Shown here piece by piece: positions 8,616 to 18,986 of a DNA stretch of 64,000 nucleotides. The position numbers and the translations under genes were made by a program. A model generated the notes under the pieces. It worked only from the letters and a program-made list of their open reading frames with translations, did no database searches and was not told the DNA's origin. Source of the DNA: Loktanella sp. IMCC34160 (lineage in GTDB: Bacteria > Pseudomonadota > Alphaproteobacteria > Rhodobacterales > Rhodobacteraceae); contig NZ_SELP01000001.1 in assembly GCF_004145845.1 (NCBI RefSeq), forward strand, positions 372,001-436,000. The letters are read 5' to 3'. How positions within the stretch are numbered: the first letter of the stretch is position 1; every line of letters starts with the position of its first letter.

Positions 8616-9546
8616 GACCTGCGGTCCCCCTGTTGTTGTGGGTGTCGGCCTGTTTCATCAGGCTCGTTGCGACCCCCAGCGCGATGGCGCGGGGGTGCTT
8701 TCCTAGTGCCGGGTCGCCGATTGGGCAAGCGATCCGGGAAATTCGTTCAGCGGTATGGCCCAAGGCCCCAAGACGGCTGCGAAAGCGCGCCCATTTGGTG
8801 GCAGAGCCGATGACCCCGCAACTGCCGAACCCGCGCCGCAGCAGGGCGTCGCAGAGTTTCAGGTCAAGGTCGTGGCTGTAGGTCAGGATAATGTGCTGCG
8901 CGTCCTGCGGCGCATGGGCCGCCAACAGGACAGGATCGGCGGCGGGCAGGGCGGTGACGCCCGCAGGAACATCGGCCGGGAACCGGTCATGCCCGGTGTC
9001 GACCCAGGTGATCGCATAGCCCGGCATCGGGGCCAGAATATCGACGATCTCGCGCCCGACGTGGCCCGCCCCCCAGATCCAGAGCTTTTCCGGCAGGGCC
9101 TCGGCCACCTCGATCAGCCAGCCGTCCTGAACGACGGGTTGGGCGCCGGGGCGCAGATTGGCCACCTTTCGCGCGACCGATGCGGGGACTGGACCGGACG
9201 AGCCGGGCAGCGGCCGCGCGAAAGGCAGGGAGGAAGGTAGGTTGGTCTGGTCGAACCGTTCCCAGACCAATGTGACGGACCCGCCGCAGCATTGGCCCAG
9301 CGACGGGCCAAGCGGCAGGGTCCGCTGTCGGATGGGTTGCTTGGCGGAAAGCAGGGCGCGGGCGTCTTGGGTCGCCCGATATTCCAGCTCTCCGCCGCCG
9401 ATGGTGCCGTTTTGGCCATGCGCCCAGACCAGCATGGAGGTGCCCGCGCCGCGCGGAGCGGACCCGGCATCGGCGGTGACCAATACCCGGACGACGCTGC
9501 CGTGTTCGGCAACCGCCTCCCGCAGTATGGTCAGATCAAGGCTCAT
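8596..9546 (-). CDS. xdhC: Xanthine dehydrogenase accessory protein XdhC
   Basis: A 316-residue protein with the N-terminal XdhC/CoxI motifs (SAPRGAGTSMLV, GGGELEYRA, CCGGSVTLVWE) and a C-terminal Rossmann-type domain (IWGAGHVGREIVDIL). XdhC binds the molybdenum cofactor, promotes its sulfuration and inserts it into XdhB; it is not part of the final enzyme. Its ATG overlaps the xdhB stop codon (ATGA), so it is translationally coupled to xdhB. Cys-Cys-Gly near residue 80 is likely the cofactor-contact region known from Rhodobacter XdhC. Confidence 0.93.
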   Translation of the reverse strand: MSLDLTILREAVAEHGSVVRVLVTADAGSAPRGAGTSMLVWAHGQNGTIGGGELEYRATQDARALLSAKQPIRQRTLPLGPSLGQCCGGSVTLVWERFDQTNLPSSLPFARPLPGSSGPVPASVARKVANLRPGAQPVVQDGWLIEVAEALPEKLWIWGAGHVGREIVDILAPMPGYAITWVDTGHDRFPADVPAGVTALPAADPVLLAAHAPQDAQHIILTYSHDLDLKLCDALLRRGFGSCGVIGSATKWARFRSRLGALGHTAERISRIACPIGDPALGKHPRAIALGVATSLMKQADTHNNRGTAGRDRHTA

Positions 9547-11843
9547 CCCCGCGCCCTCTTGACCGCTTGCAGGACACGTTCGGCGGTCGCCGGGGCGTCC
9601 AGCATCGGATAATTCGGGCCACAGGCCGCCGCCGCATCCGACAGCGCAAAGAAGGCCGACATGCCGAGGTTGAAGGGCGGTTCACCCACGGCCTTGGACC
9701 GGTAGATCGTCGCCTCGGGGTTTTCGCCGTCCCAAAGCTCGACGTTGAACACCTCGGGCCGGTCCGAACAGGCCGGGATCTTGTAGGTCGACGGCGCGTG
9801 GGTGCGCAGCCGCCCCTTGTCGTCCCAGACCAGTTCCTCGGTCGTGAGCCAGCCCGCACCCTGCACGAAGGCCCCCTCGACCTGACCCTTGTCCAGCGCC
9901 GGGTTCAGGGACCGGCCGACATCGTGGATGATGTCCGTCCGCAGGATGCGGTTTTCTCCGGTCAGCGTATCGATCACCACTTCGGTCAGCGCCGCGCCAT
10001 GCGAGAAATAGAAGAACGGGCGGCCCTGGCCCTTGGCCCGGTCCCAGGACAGATCGGGCGTCTTGTAGAACCCTGTGGCCGAGAGGCTGACCCGGTTCTG
10101 ATAACAGGTGGCGGCGGCCTGTTCGAAGGTCATTTCGTTGTCGCCGACCCGCACCTTGCCGTCTTCGAAACGGACCCGTTCGACCGGGCATTGATGCAAT
10201 TCGGCAAGGCAGTTCGCCATCCGGTCGCGGATCGTGTCACAGGCGGCCTTGGCGGCCATCCCGTTCAGGTCCGACCCGCTGGAGGCCGCCGTGGCCGAGG
10301 TGTTGGGCACCTTGCCGGTATCGGTCGCGGTGATCTTGACCAGCGACACATCCACGCCAAACCGGCTGGCCGCGACCTGGGCCACCTTCTGGAACAGCCC
10401 CTGTCCCATTTCGGTGCCGCCGTGGTTCAGGTGGATCGACCCGTCCTGATAGACATGCACCAGCGCCCCGGCCTGATTGAGGTGGGTGAGAGTAAAGCTG
10501 ATCCCGAATTTCACTGGGCTAAAGCCAATCCCGCGCTTCAGGATCGGGTTCTTGGCGTTCCAGTCAGCAATCGCCGCCTTGCGGTCGGCATAATTCGCGT
10601 CCGCCAGCAGTTTTTCGGTCATTTCATCAAGGATGAAATCCCGCACCTCCATCCCATAGGGCGTGGTGTTGCCGCTAACCTTGCCCGCGCGGACCGGCCC
10701 CATATTGTGGTAATAATTCACTTGCCGGACCGCGATGGGATCAAGGCCAAGGGTATGGGCGATATGGTCCATCACCCGTTCGATGCCGAAAATCCCCTGC
10801 GGTCCGCCGAACCCGCGATAGGCCGTGGCCGATTGGGTATTGGTCCGCAACCGGTGCGATGTGATCCGCGCGTGGTCCAGCAGATAGGCGTTGTCGGCAT
10901 GCAGCATCGCCCGATCGGCGACCGGGATGGTCAGGTCCAATGCCCAGCCGCCACGGGTGTATTGCTGAAAATCAATCCCCTTGATCCGGCCCGTGTCGTC
11001 AAAGCCAACGTCATAGTCGATCCGGAAATCATGCCGTTTGCCGGTGATCGTCATGTCGTCGTCGCGGTCATAGCGCATCTTGACCGGGCGGCCGGTTTTC
11101 ACCGCAATCACGGCGCAGGCACAGGCCAGCGCGTTGCCCTGGCTTTCCTTGCCACCAAAGCCGCCGCCCATGCGCCGGGCCTCGACCCGGACGGCGTTCA
11201 TTGGCACGCCCAGCGCCTCGGCCACCTTGTGCTGAATCTCGGTCGGGTGCTGGGTCGAGGAATAGACAACCACATCGCCGCCCTCCTGCGGTGCGACCAT
11301 GGAGGCGTGGCTTTCCAGATAGAAATGCTCCTGCCCGCCCATTTCCAGCCGTCCTCGCAGACGGTGCGGGGCGGCGGCCAGCGCCGCATCGGTGTCGCCT
11401 TTTTGCCAGACGCGCGGGCCGTCGTCGAAATACTGACCTGCCGCGACCGCCTGATCCACGGTCAGGATCGGCGCCTCTTCGGCATAGGTGATCCGCGCCT
11501 TGGCTGCCGCGCGGCGGGCCGCATGGTGGCTGGTCGCCGCGACCACAAAAATCGGCTGGCCGACATAGTGAACCGTGCCGACCGACAACAGCGGTTCGTC
11601 ATGGATCGACGGGCTGACGTCATTGGCGAAAGGCAGGTCGTCGGCGGTCAGAACCGCGACAACACCGGGGGCCGTGCGAACCGGGTCAAGGTCCATCGCG
11701 GTGACGGTGCCGCGCGCAATGGACGAGGTGCCGAACGCCAGATGCAGGCAGTTCGCAGGGGTCGGGATGTCATCCACATAGCGGGCCTGACCGGTGACGT
11801 GCAGCGGACCGCTGTCGTGGGGAAGGGGTTTCGTCACGCTCAT
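9543..11843 (-). CDS. xdhB: Xanthine dehydrogenase, molybdopterin-binding subunit XdhB
   Basis: A 766-residue large subunit of the molybdenum hydroxylase family. The N-terminal [17 protein letters not shown] is typical, followed by the GGGFGGKE molybdopterin-contact motif near residue 230. Near the C-terminus SKAVGEPPF contains the catalytic glutamate. The enzyme oxidises hypoxanthine to xanthine and xanthine to urate, with electrons passing to the FeS/FAD subunit. Length and gene order match the split XdhAB enzyme of Rhodobacter capsulatus. It overlaps xdhA and xdhC by 4 bases on each side. Confidence 0.95.
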   Translation of the reverse strand: MSVTKPLPHDSGPLHVTGQARYVDDIPTPANCLHLAFGTSSIARGTVTAMDLDPVRTAPGVVAVLTADDLPFANDVSPSIHDEPLLSVGTVHYVGQPIFVVAATSHHAARRAAAKARITYAEEAPILTVDQAVAAGQYFDDGPRVWQKGDTDAALAAAPHRLRGRLEMGGQEHFYLESHASMVAPQEGGDVVVYSSTQHPTEIQHKVAEALGVPMNAVRVEARRMGGGFGGKESQGNALACACAVIAVKTGRPVKMRYDRDDDMTITGKRHDFRIDYDVGFDDTGRIKGIDFQQYTRGGWALDLTIPVADRAMLHADNAYLLDHARITSHRLRTNTQSATAYRGFGGPQGIFGIERVMDHIAHTLGLDPIAVRQVNYYHNMGPVRAGKVSGNTTPYGMEVRDFILDEMTEKLLADANYADRKAAIADWNAKNPILKRGIGFSPVKFGISFTLTHLNQAGALVHVYQDGSIHLNHGGTEMGQGLFQKVAQVAASRFGVDVSLVKITATDTGKVPNTSATAASSGSDLNGMAAKAACDTIRDRMANCLAELHQCPVERVRFEDGKVRVGDNEMTFEQAAATCYQNRVSLSATGFYKTPDLSWDRAKGQGRPFFYFSHGAALTEVVIDTLTGENRILRTDIIHDVGRSLNPALDKGQVEGAFVQGAGWLTTEELVWDDKGRLRTHAPSTYKIPACSDRPEVFNVELWDGENPEATIYRSKAVGEPPFNLGMSAFFALSDAAAACGPNYPMLDAPATAERVLQAVKRARG

Positions 11844-13204
11844 GCCCGCACCTCCAGCACATTGGTTGCTTGCCCGTTCAACTCGGCAAAGTAGCGGCAG
11901 AGCAGGTTCTGCGCGGCTTCCAGCCGGTAATCGGCCGAGGCGCGCATGTCCGTGAGAGGTGTGAAATCCGCTGCAAAGGCGGGCAGGGTGGCGTCAATCG
12001 TCGCCTCCGACCAATCCTTTCCGATCAGCGCGTCTTCCACGGCCTTCGCCCGCTTTGGAATGCCCGCCATCCCGCCAAATGCGATCCGGGCGTCTGTCAC
12101 TTTTCCATCCGCGACGGTCACATTGAAGGCCCCAAGGACCGCGGAAATGTCCTGATCGAACCTTTTGGAAATCTTGTAGACCCTCAGGGCAGGCGCGGAT
12201 TTCGGGAAGCTGACCGCCTCGACGAATTCGCCGGGCGCGCGGTCCTGCTTGCCATAGTCGATAAAGAAATCTTCCAGCTGGATATCGCGGCGGGTGCTGC
12301 CCTTGCGCAAGTGCAAGGTGGCGCCAAGGGCGATCAGCACCGGCGGGTTGTCCCCGATCGGCGACCCGTTGGCAATGTTGCCGCCAAGGGTGGCCGCATT
12401 GCGCACCTGTTCCGAGGCATAGCGGCGGATCATGCCGGCATAGGAGGGGTGATAGACCTGCATGGTTTCATACATGTCGGTCATTGTCACACCCGCGCCG
12501 GCGCGGATCACGTCACCAGACAGATCAAACCCCTTCAGGTCCGCACAGCGGTTCAGAAACGCCACCTTGGGCAGGTCGCGCATCTGTTTGGTAACCCAGA
12601 GGCCCACATCCGTCGCCCCGCCGATCAGCGTGGCATCTGGGTTGTCGGCGTACCAGGCCGCAAGTTCGTCAACACTTTCCGGGGCAATGGACAGCGGCGC
12701 GACGTCCAGTTCCGCCGCGTCATCGTCCAGCCACTCCGGCGCATCTTCCGCCTCGGCCGCTTCGGCCGCGCGGATGATCGGCGCATAGCCGGTGCAGCGG
12801 CACAGGTTGCCCGCCAGAACCACGTCGTGATCCGTGCGGCCCTGCATATGGCCCGCGACCATCGAAGAGATGAACCCCGGCGTGCAGAAGCCGCATTGCG
12901 ACCCGTGCAGGTCGACCATGGCCTGTTGAACCGGGTGGAGGGTGCCATCAGGCCCCGCCATGCCTTCGACGGTGCGAACTGCCTTGCCGTGCAACTGGGG
13001 CAGGAACAGGATGCAGGCGTTCAGGGCGCGCACGCCCTTTTCGTCGGTGACGACAACGCTGCACGCGCCGCAATCGCCTTCGTTGCACCCTTCTTTGGTT
13101 CCTGTGAGTCCCTGATCTTCCCGCAACCAGTCAAGCAAGGTTCGGGTTGGATCGGCTGCCACCCGCACGGTCTCTCCGTTCAGAAGAAACGTGATCTCGG
13201 TCAT
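11840..13204 (-). CDS. xdhA: Xanthine dehydrogenase, FeS/FAD subunit XdhA
   Basis: A 454-residue subunit. Residues about 1-160 hold two [2Fe-2S] clusters: the ferredoxin-like [12 protein letters not shown] motif near residue 40, and CGFCTPGF with CRCTGY near 105-140. Residues about 190 to the end form the FAD domain, with [12 protein letters not shown] and [13 protein letters not shown] as flavin contacts. It carries electrons from the Mo site to NAD+. It is the first gene of the minus-strand purine block; the promoter must lie in 13205-13488, which holds a perfect inverted repeat. Confidence 0.95.
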   Translation of the reverse strand: MTEITFLLNGETVRVAADPTRTLLDWLREDQGLTGTKEGCNEGDCGACSVVVTDEKGVRALNACILFLPQLHGKAVRTVEGMAGPDGTLHPVQQAMVDLHGSQCGFCTPGFISSMVAGHMQGRTDHDVVLAGNLCRCTGYAPIIRAAEAAEAEDAPEWLDDDAAELDVAPLSIAPESVDELAAWYADNPDATLIGGATDVGLWVTKQMRDLPKVAFLNRCADLKGFDLSGDVIRAGAGVTMTDMYETMQVYHPSYAGMIRRYASEQVRNAATLGGNIANGSPIGDNPPVLIALGATLHLRKGSTRRDIQLEDFFIDYGKQDRAPGEFVEAVSFPKSAPALRVYKISKRFDQDISAVLGAFNVTVADGKVTDARIAFGGMAGIPKRAKAVEDALIGKDWSEATIDATLPAFAADFTPLTDMRASADYRLEAAQNLLCRYFAELNGQATNVLEVRA

Positions 13205-13488
13205 GCCTAATTCTCGGCCGCCTTCTGTTTTGCGTGGACCTTTCCGGGCCTCTTTCGCTCGGCGCTGACCCGATGCGGCGTAAAATCAGCGCTCCCTGTT
13301 GGTGGATCAAACAAAGCCTTGTTTCCGGATTCGGGCAAGGGTGGTGAGGCGCGGTGTCGCAGAAAGACCTTTTGGAAATTTTTGACAATCTCGCGAATTG
13401 TCAAAAATATTCTTCAGTTCTGACCTGGTGGGGGCGGATGCGCAACTGTCCCCTTCCACCGGCAGGGGCGCTGGGCTAGCTTGCCGCC
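13205..13488. other. Divergent intergenic region xdhA/dnaE
   Basis: A 284-base region separating two divergent operons. It is notably less GC-rich around 13370-13415, where the perfect inverted repeat listed separately is found. No small gene with a believable ribosome-binding site was seen. Both the xdh promoter (minus) and the dnaE promoter (plus) must be here. Confidence 0.7.
13378..13408. promoter_or_regulatory. Perfect 12-bp inverted repeat, candidate operator for the xdh operon
   Basis: The arm ATTTTTGACAAT (13378-13389) and its exact reverse complement (13397-13408) are separated by 7 bases. Each arm contains TTGACA, so each could also act as a -35 element, one firing towards dnaE and one towards xdhA. 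A 31-bp exact dyad of this kind is typical of a dimeric regulator. The xdh operon is the natural regulated partner, since dnaE is a housekeeping gene. The regulator's family cannot be told from the site. Confidence 0.65.
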
Positions 13489-16400
13489 ATGTCTGCCAAC
13501 CCAAAGTTCATCCACCTGCGCGTTCACACGGAATATTCGCTTCTTGAAGGGGCGGTTCCGGTCAAGAAACTTGCCGCGATGGCGGCCAAGGCGAACATGC
13601 CTGCCGTGGCGGTTACAGATACCAATAACATGTTCTGTGCGCTGGAATTTTCGGAATATGCCAGCGGCGCCGGGGTGCAGCCGATCATCGGCTGTCAAGT
13701 CGATCTGGAGTATGTGACGCCAGAGCCGGGCAAGCGTCCCGACGCCCCCGCACCGCTGGTCCTTCTGGCCCAGTCCGAGGCGGGCTATGAACATCTGATG
13801 AAGCTGAATTCCTGCCTTTACCTGCGCACGGATGGGCAGCTTCCCCATGTCACCATGGACGATCTTGCCGCCAACGCGGGTGACGTGATCTGTCTGACCG
13901 GCGGGCCGGACGGACCGGTTGGGCGGTTGCTGCGGGCCGGGCAGCACGCCAAGGCGGAAACGCTGATGGCCCGGTTGAAGGATATTTTCGGCGACAGGCT
14001 TTATGTCGAATTGCAGCGCCACCCGACCGACGGCGGCCTGCCCGAGACCGAGCGGCTGACCGAGCAGGGCCATGTCGAAATGGCCTATGCGATGGACCTG
14101 CCGCTGGTCGCCACCAACGATGTCTACTTTCCGGCCAGCGACATCTACGAGGCGCATGATGCGCTGATCTGCATCGCCGAGGGCGCCTATGTGGACCAGC
14201 AGGAACCGCGCCGCAGGCTGACCCCGCAGCACTATTTCAAATCGCCCGAGGAAATGGCGACCCTGTTTGCCGACCTGCCCGAGGCGTTGGAAAACACGGT
14301 CGAGATTGCGCGCCGCTGCGCCTTCAAAGCCTATAAACGCGCGCCGATCCTGCCGAAGTTCGCGGATGACGAGGTGCAGGAACTGCGTCGTCAGGCGGAA
14401 CAGGGGCTGAAGGACCGTCTTGCCGTCATCCCCCATGCCGCGTCGGTGTCCGATTATGAAGCGCGGCTGGAGTTCGAACTGGGCATCATCGAGGGCATGG
14501 GCTTTCCCGGCTACTTCCTGATCGTTGCCGACTTCATCAAATGGGCCAAGGACCACGATATTCCGGTCGGGCCGGGCCGGGGGTCTGGTGCGGGCAGCCT
14601 TGTGGCCTATGCGCTGACCATCACCGACCTTGATCCGCTGCGTTACAGCCTGCTGTTCGAACGGTTCCTGAACCCCGAACGCGTGTCGATGCCCGACTTC
14701 GACATCGACTTTTGCATGGATCGCCGCGAAGAGGTGATCCGCTACGTTCAGGAAAAATACGGGCGCGACAAGGTGGCCCAGATCATCACCTTCGGCGCGC
14801 TTCTGTCCAAGGCGGCGGTCCGCGACGTGGGCCGGGTGCTGCAAATGCCCTATGGGCAGGTCGATAAACTGTCCAAGATGATCCCGGTGGAGGGGGTCAA
14901 ACCCGTCAGCATCGAAAAGGCGCTGGCGGACGAACCGCGCCTGCGCGAGGCGGCCAATTCCGAAGAGGTCGTGAACCGGCTTCTGACCTACGGGCAGAAG
15001 ATCGAAGGGTTGCTCAGGAACGCCTCGACCCACGCCGCCGGGGTGGTGATCGGGGACCGTCCGCTGGACCAGCTTGTGCCGCTGTATCGCGACCCGCGGT
15101 CCGACATGCCGGCGACCCAGTTCAACATGAAATGGGTGGAACAGGCCGGTCTGGTCAAGTTCGACTTTCTGGGCCTCAAGACCCTGACCGTGGTGCAGAA
15201 CGCCATCGACCTGATCCACAAATCCGGTCGGCAATTGCACGAGGCCGCGGACGGCAGCCAGATTTATCAGCCCGCTGAAGGGGCCGAGAACCAGATCAAC
15301 GCGATCCCGTTGGACGACGAAAAGACCTATGATCTTTACGCCCGCGCCAAGACGGTGGCGGTGTTCCAGGTGGAAAGTTCGGGCATGATGGATGCGCTCA
15401 AGCGCATGAAACCCACCTGTATCGAAGACATCGTGGCGCTTGTGGCGCTGTATCGTCCCGGCCCGATGGAGAACATTCCCACCTATTGCGAGGTGAAGAA
15501 CGGCCAGCGCGAGTTGGAATCGGTCCATCCGCTGATCGACCATATCCTTGAAGAAACCCAAGGCATCATCGTCTATCAGGAACAGGTGATGCAGATCGCG
15601 CAGGTCATGGCGGGGTATAGCCTTGGCGGCGCCGACCTGCTGCGTCGCGCCATGGGGAAAAAGATCAAAGAGGCGATGGACGCCGAACGCCCCAAGTTCG
15701 AATCCGGGGCCGCCGCGAATGGCGTGGACAAGAAGAAGGCGAGCGAGGTTTTCGACCTTCTGGAGAAATTCGCCAACTACGGGTTCAACAAATCCCACGC
15801 CGCCGCCTATGCGGTTGTCAGCTACCAGACGGCTTGGCTGAAGGCGAACCACCCGGTGGAGTTCATGGCGGGCGTCATGAACTGCGATATTCACCTGACT
15901 GACAAGCTGGCCGTCTATTTCCAGGAGGTGAAGAAGGGCCTTGGGATCGACTATATCCCGCCCTGCGTGAACCGCTCGCTGGCGACCTTCGACGTGAAGG
16001 ACGGCAAACTGGTCTATGCCTTGGGGGCGCTCAAGAACGTCGGCGCCGATGCGATGGGCCTGATCGTCGAGGGGCGGGGCGACAAACCCTTTGCCACGCT
16101 TTTTGACCTTGCCCGCCGGGTCGACCTGAAACGGGTTGGCAAGCGGCCAATGGAAATGCTGGCCCGCGCCGGGGGCTTTGATCAGCTTGATCCCAACCGC
16201 AGGCGTGTTTTTGAAAGTCTGGATGCGCTGGTCGCCTATTCGGCTGCGGTCCACGATCAGAAGAATTCAAATCAGGTGTCCCTGTTCGGCGAGGCTGGGG
16301 ATGACCTGCCCGAACCGCGTCTGTCGGGCTGCGCCGATTGGTTGCCCGCCGAACGGCTTGCCGAAGAATTCAAGGCGGTGGGGTTCTACCTGTCGGGCCA

Positions 16401-16989
16401 CCCGCTGGACGATTACCTTGCCCCGCTGAAGCGCAAGGGCGTCCTGACGCTGGACGAGGTGACGGCCAAGGCCGAACGCGGGGCCTGCATCGTCAAGATG
16501 GCCGGAACTGTTGCCGGGCGGCAGGAGCGGAAATCGGCGCGCGGCAACCGCTTTGCCTTCGTCCAGATGTCGGACCCGACGGGCAGTTTCGAAGTGACCC
16601 TGTTTTCCGACACGCTGGAGGCCTGCCGCGATTTCCTTGAGACCGGGTCGCAGGTGGTCATTCAGGCTGAGGCGACGATGGAATCGGATCAGTTGAAGCT
16701 GCTGGGCCGGAGCGCATCGCCGATTGACGTGGCGGTGGCCGATGCCGGGGCGACGGGGCTGAAAATCTACCTCGAAGAAGCGCAGGCCGTGCCGGTGGTG
16801 CAATCGGTGCTGGATCGAGCGTTGACCGACGGGGTGCGTGGCGGCAAGGGGCCGATCTATTTCTGCCTGATGGACCCCAGCCTGCCGGGAGAGGTGGAGC
16901 TGGACCTTGGCCAATCCTACCCGGTGACGCCGCAGATCAAGGGCGCGCTGCGCAGCCTTGAGGGCGTTCTGGAGGTCGAGGAAATCTAG
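13489..16989 (+). CDS. dnaE: DNA polymerase III alpha subunit
   Basis: A 1166-residue replicative polymerase, the usual length for DnaE1. The N-terminal PHP domain starts FIHLRVHTEYSLLEG. The polymerase core shows GPGRGSGAGSLVAY and the catalytic aspartates in MPDFDIDFCMDRR (near residue 400). Later come the helix-hairpin-helix region and an OB fold (RFAFVQMSDPTGSFEVTLF). The start ATG 13489 begins the conserved domain almost at once. It acts in the replisome with the beta clamp and epsilon. Downstream, 17001-17031 can form a 7-bp GC hairpin but has no T tract, so transcription termination is unclear. Confidence 0.97.
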   Translation: MSANPKFIHLRVHTEYSLLEGAVPVKKLAAMAAKANMPAVAVTDTNNMFCALEFSEYASGAGVQPIIGCQVDLEYVTPEPGKRPDAPAPLVLLAQSEAGYEHLMKLNSCLYLRTDGQLPHVTMDDLAANAGDVICLTGGPDGPVGRLLRAGQHAKAETLMARLKDIFGDRLYVELQRHPTDGGLPETERLTEQGHVEMAYAMDLPLVATNDVYFPASDIYEAHDALICIAEGAYVDQQEPRRRLTPQHYFKSPEEMATLFADLPEALENTVEIARRCAFKAYKRAPILPKFADDEVQELRRQAEQGLKDRLAVIPHAASVSDYEARLEFELGIIEGMGFPGYFLIVADFIKWAKDHDIPVGPGRGSGAGSLVAYALTITDLDPLRYSLLFERFLNPERVSMPDFDIDFCMDRREEVIRYVQEKYGRDKVAQIITFGALLSKAAVRDVGRVLQMPYGQVDKLSKMIPVEGVKPVSIEKALADEPRLREAANSEEVVNRLLTYGQKIEGLLRNASTHAAGVVIGDRPLDQLVPLYRDPRSDMPATQFNMKWVEQAGLVKFDFLGLKTLTVVQNAIDLIHKSGRQLHEAADGSQIYQPAEGAENQINAIPLDDEKTYDLYARAKTVAVFQVESSGMMDALKRMKPTCIEDIVALVALYRPGPMENIPTYCEVKNGQRELESVHPLIDHILEETQGIIVYQEQVMQIAQVMAGYSLGGADLLRRAMGKKIKEAMDAERPKFESGAAANGVDKKKASEVFDLLEKFANYGFNKSHAAAYAVVSYQTAWLKANHPVEFMAGVMNCDIHLTDKLAVYFQEVKKGLGIDYIPPCVNRSLATFDVKDGKLVYALGALKNVGADAMGLIVEGRGDKPFATLFDLARRVDLKRVGKRPMEMLARAGGFDQLDPNRRRVFESLDALVAYSAAVHDQKNSNQVSLFGEAGDDLPEPRLSGCADWLPAERLAEEFKAVGFYLSGHPLDDYLAPLKRKGVLTLDEVTAKAERGACIVKMAGTVAGRQERKSARGNRFAFVQMSDPTGSFEVTLFSDTLEACRDFLETGSQVVIQAEATMESDQLKLLGRSASPIDVAVADAGATGLKIYLEEAQAVPVVQSVLDRALTDGVRGGKGPIYFCLMDPSLPGEVELDLGQSYPVTPQIKGALRSLEGVLEVEEI

Positions 16990-17175
16990 GGCTGCGTTGT
17001 GCGCGGGAACAAGGCCGCAGGCCGCCCGCGCATCGCCTGCCCGTCCCGGCGGGCTGGCGATTGGCAACCAACGCTCTGCCCTGGTCAGGTCACGCGAAAA
17101 TTGAACGATAAACCGCCCCGCTTGGGCGTTGCAGCGCCACCCCACGGGCAGGCAATGCGCCGACGACCGCCCCGC

Positions 17176-17379
17176 CTACCAATGCGGCGGGCGTTGATCG
17201 GCCAGTGGCACAGAGCCGCCTGCGTCAAGTTCCCGCTCTGCCTCGCGTTCCATCAGCACGTGCAGCCGCCGCTTGAGGATGTCGATTTCCTTTTCCTGCC
17301 GCGCGACCACGTCAGACAGGTCGTCGACGGTGCGCAGCAGGTGCGCGATATCTTCTTCGATGCGGGTTGTGTCGGTCAT
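17176..17379 (-). CDS. slyX: SlyX family protein
   Basis: A 67-residue acidic, helical protein. Residues about 5-50 have heptad-like hydrophobic spacing (IEEDIAHLLRTVDDLSDVV, then EIDILKRRLHVLME), and the C-terminus ends in the PPHW tetrapeptide characteristic of SlyX. The start at 17379 (MTDTTRI) is preferred over an upstream ATG that would add five residues. The molecular function is unknown; it is convergent with dnaE and divergent from hisS. Confidence 0.8.
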   Translation of the reverse strand: MTDTTRIEEDIAHLLRTVDDLSDVVARQEKEIDILKRRLHVLMEREAERELDAGGSVPLADQRPPHW

Positions 17380-17492
17380 GGCGCTTTTTATCACGGCCCG
17401 CGCCGGGGTGCGAGAGGGGAAGCGCCGCAGCCGTTGCCCTTTGACCCAAGCCGCGATAAACGCGGCCCCGAACGATACCGCCCGAGGACACC

Positions 17493-18986
17493 ATGGCCAA
17501 GGTCAAGAAAACCCCGCGCCCCAAGGCGGAAACGCCCAAGGGCTTCCGAGACTATTTCGGTGCCGAAGTCACCGAGCGCAGCGAGATGCTGCAAAAGATC
17601 GCCGGGGTCTATCATCGCTATGGGTTCGAGGCGCTGGAAAGCAGTGCTGTCGAGACGGTCGAGGCGCTGGGCAAGTTCCTGCCCGACGTGGATCGCCCGA
17701 ACGAGGGCGTGTTCGCGTGGCAAGAGGACGCCGAGGGTGACAAACCCGGCGATTGGCTGGCGCTGCGCTATGACCTGACCGCGCCTTTGGCCCGGGTCTA
17801 TGCCCAGCACCGCAACGACCTGCCGACCCCCTACCGCCGCTTCGCGATGGGTCCGGTCTGGCGCAATGAAAAGCCCGGCCCAGGCCGGTTCCGCCAGTTC
17901 TATCAATGCGATGCCGATACGGTCGGGTCCGGGTCGGTCGCGGCGGATGCCGAGATTTGCGCGATGCTGTCCGACACGCTGGAAGAGGTCGGCATCCCGC
18001 GTGGCGACTACGTGGTGCGGGTGAACAACCGGAAGGTCTTGAACGGGGTGCTGGAGGCGATGGGCCTTGGCGACGATCAGGACCGCAAGGATGCCGTCCT
18101 GCGCACCATCGACAAGTTCGACAAGGTCGGCGAGGAAGGCGTGCGCCAGCTTCTGGGCAAGGGGCGGTTGGATGCCTCGGGCGCCTATATCGACGGGGTG
18201 GGGCTGTCGGAAGAACAGGCCGCGCCGGTCGTGGCCTTCCTGACGTCGAAAGGCGCGGACAATGCCGAAACGCTGGCCAACCTGTCGGACGCCGTCGGTG
18301 CCTCCGAGGTTGGGGCGCAAGGCGTTGCCGAACTGCGCGAAATCGCGGACCTTCTGGCTGCCGGTGGCTATGGCCCCGACCGCATCGTCATCGACCCTTC
18401 CGTCGTCCGTGGCCTAGGCTATTACACCGGCCCGGTGTTCGAGGCGGAGCTGACCTTTGAAATCCTCGATGAAAAGGGCCGCCCGCGCCAATTCGGCTCG
18501 GTCGCCGGGGGCGGGCGTTATGACGATCTGGTCAAGCGCTTCACCGGTCAGGAAGTGCCCGCAACGGGCGTCTCCATCGGGGTGGACCGCTTGCTGGCCG
18601 CGCTGCGGGCCAAGGGGCGCATGGGCAGCACGGCGCAGGGGCCGGTCGTTGTGACCGTCATGGACCGTGACCGCATGGCCGATTATCAGGCCATGGTGGC
18701 GGAACTGCGGGGTGCCGGCATCCGGGCCGAGGTCTACCTTGGCAACCCGAAGAACTTTGGCAACCAGTTGAAATACGCGGACAAGCGGAACTCCCCCATC
18801 GCCGTGATCGAAGGCGGGGCGGAAAAAGACGCGGGCGTGGTGCAGATCAAGGACCTGATCCTTGGGGCCGAGATCGCCAAGAACGCGACGCTGGAAGAAT
18901 GGAAGGACCGGCCCAGCCAATACGAGGTCCCGCGCGCCGATCTTGTCGCCAAGGTCCGCGAGATTCTGGAAAGCCAGGGCCAGTGA
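17493..18986 (+). CDS. hisS: Histidyl-tRNA synthetase
   Basis: A 497-residue class II aminoacyl-tRNA synthetase. Class II motif 1 lies around [14 protein letters not shown], motif 2 is in [19 protein letters not shown], and motif 3 is the [13 protein letters not shown] region; histidine-specific [14 protein letters not shown] (HisA-type motif) is present. The C-terminal anticodon-binding domain is at about 390-490. It heads a hisS-hisZ-hisG operon, its stop codon overlapping the next start (GTGA), which links histidine charging and biosynthesis genes. Confidence 0.96.
   Translation: MAKVKKTPRPKAETPKGFRDYFGAEVTERSEMLQKIAGVYHRYGFEALESSAVETVEALGKFLPDVDRPNEGVFAWQEDAEGDKPGDWLALRYDLTAPLARVYAQHRNDLPTPYRRFAMGPVWRNEKPGPGRFRQFYQCDADTVGSGSVAADAEICAMLSDTLEEVGIPRGDYVVRVNNRKVLNGVLEAMGLGDDQDRKDAVLRTIDKFDKVGEEGVRQLLGKGRLDASGAYIDGVGLSEEQAAPVVAFLTSKGADNAETLANLSDAVGASEVGAQGVAELREIADLLAAGGYGPDRIVIDPSVVRGLGYYTGPVFEAELTFEILDEKGRPRQFGSVAGGGRYDDLVKRFTGQEVPATGVSIGVDRLLAALRAKGRMGSTAQGPVVVTVMDRDRMADYQAMVAELRGAGIRAEVYLGNPKNFGNQLKYADKRNSPIAVIEGGAEKDAGVVQIKDLILGAEIAKNATLEEWKDRPSQYEVPRADLVAKVREILESQGQ

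Noticed and set aside
13414-16254. A 946-codon open frame antisense to dnaE
   Set aside because: It is the mirror of the high-GC codon pattern of dnaE; the conserved polymerase motifs on the plus strand settle the coding strand. No ribosome-binding site or known domain.
17001-17031. GC hairpin after dnaE as a rho-independent terminator
   Set aside because: The 7-bp stem is followed by mixed sequence with no T run, so it was not listed as a terminator.
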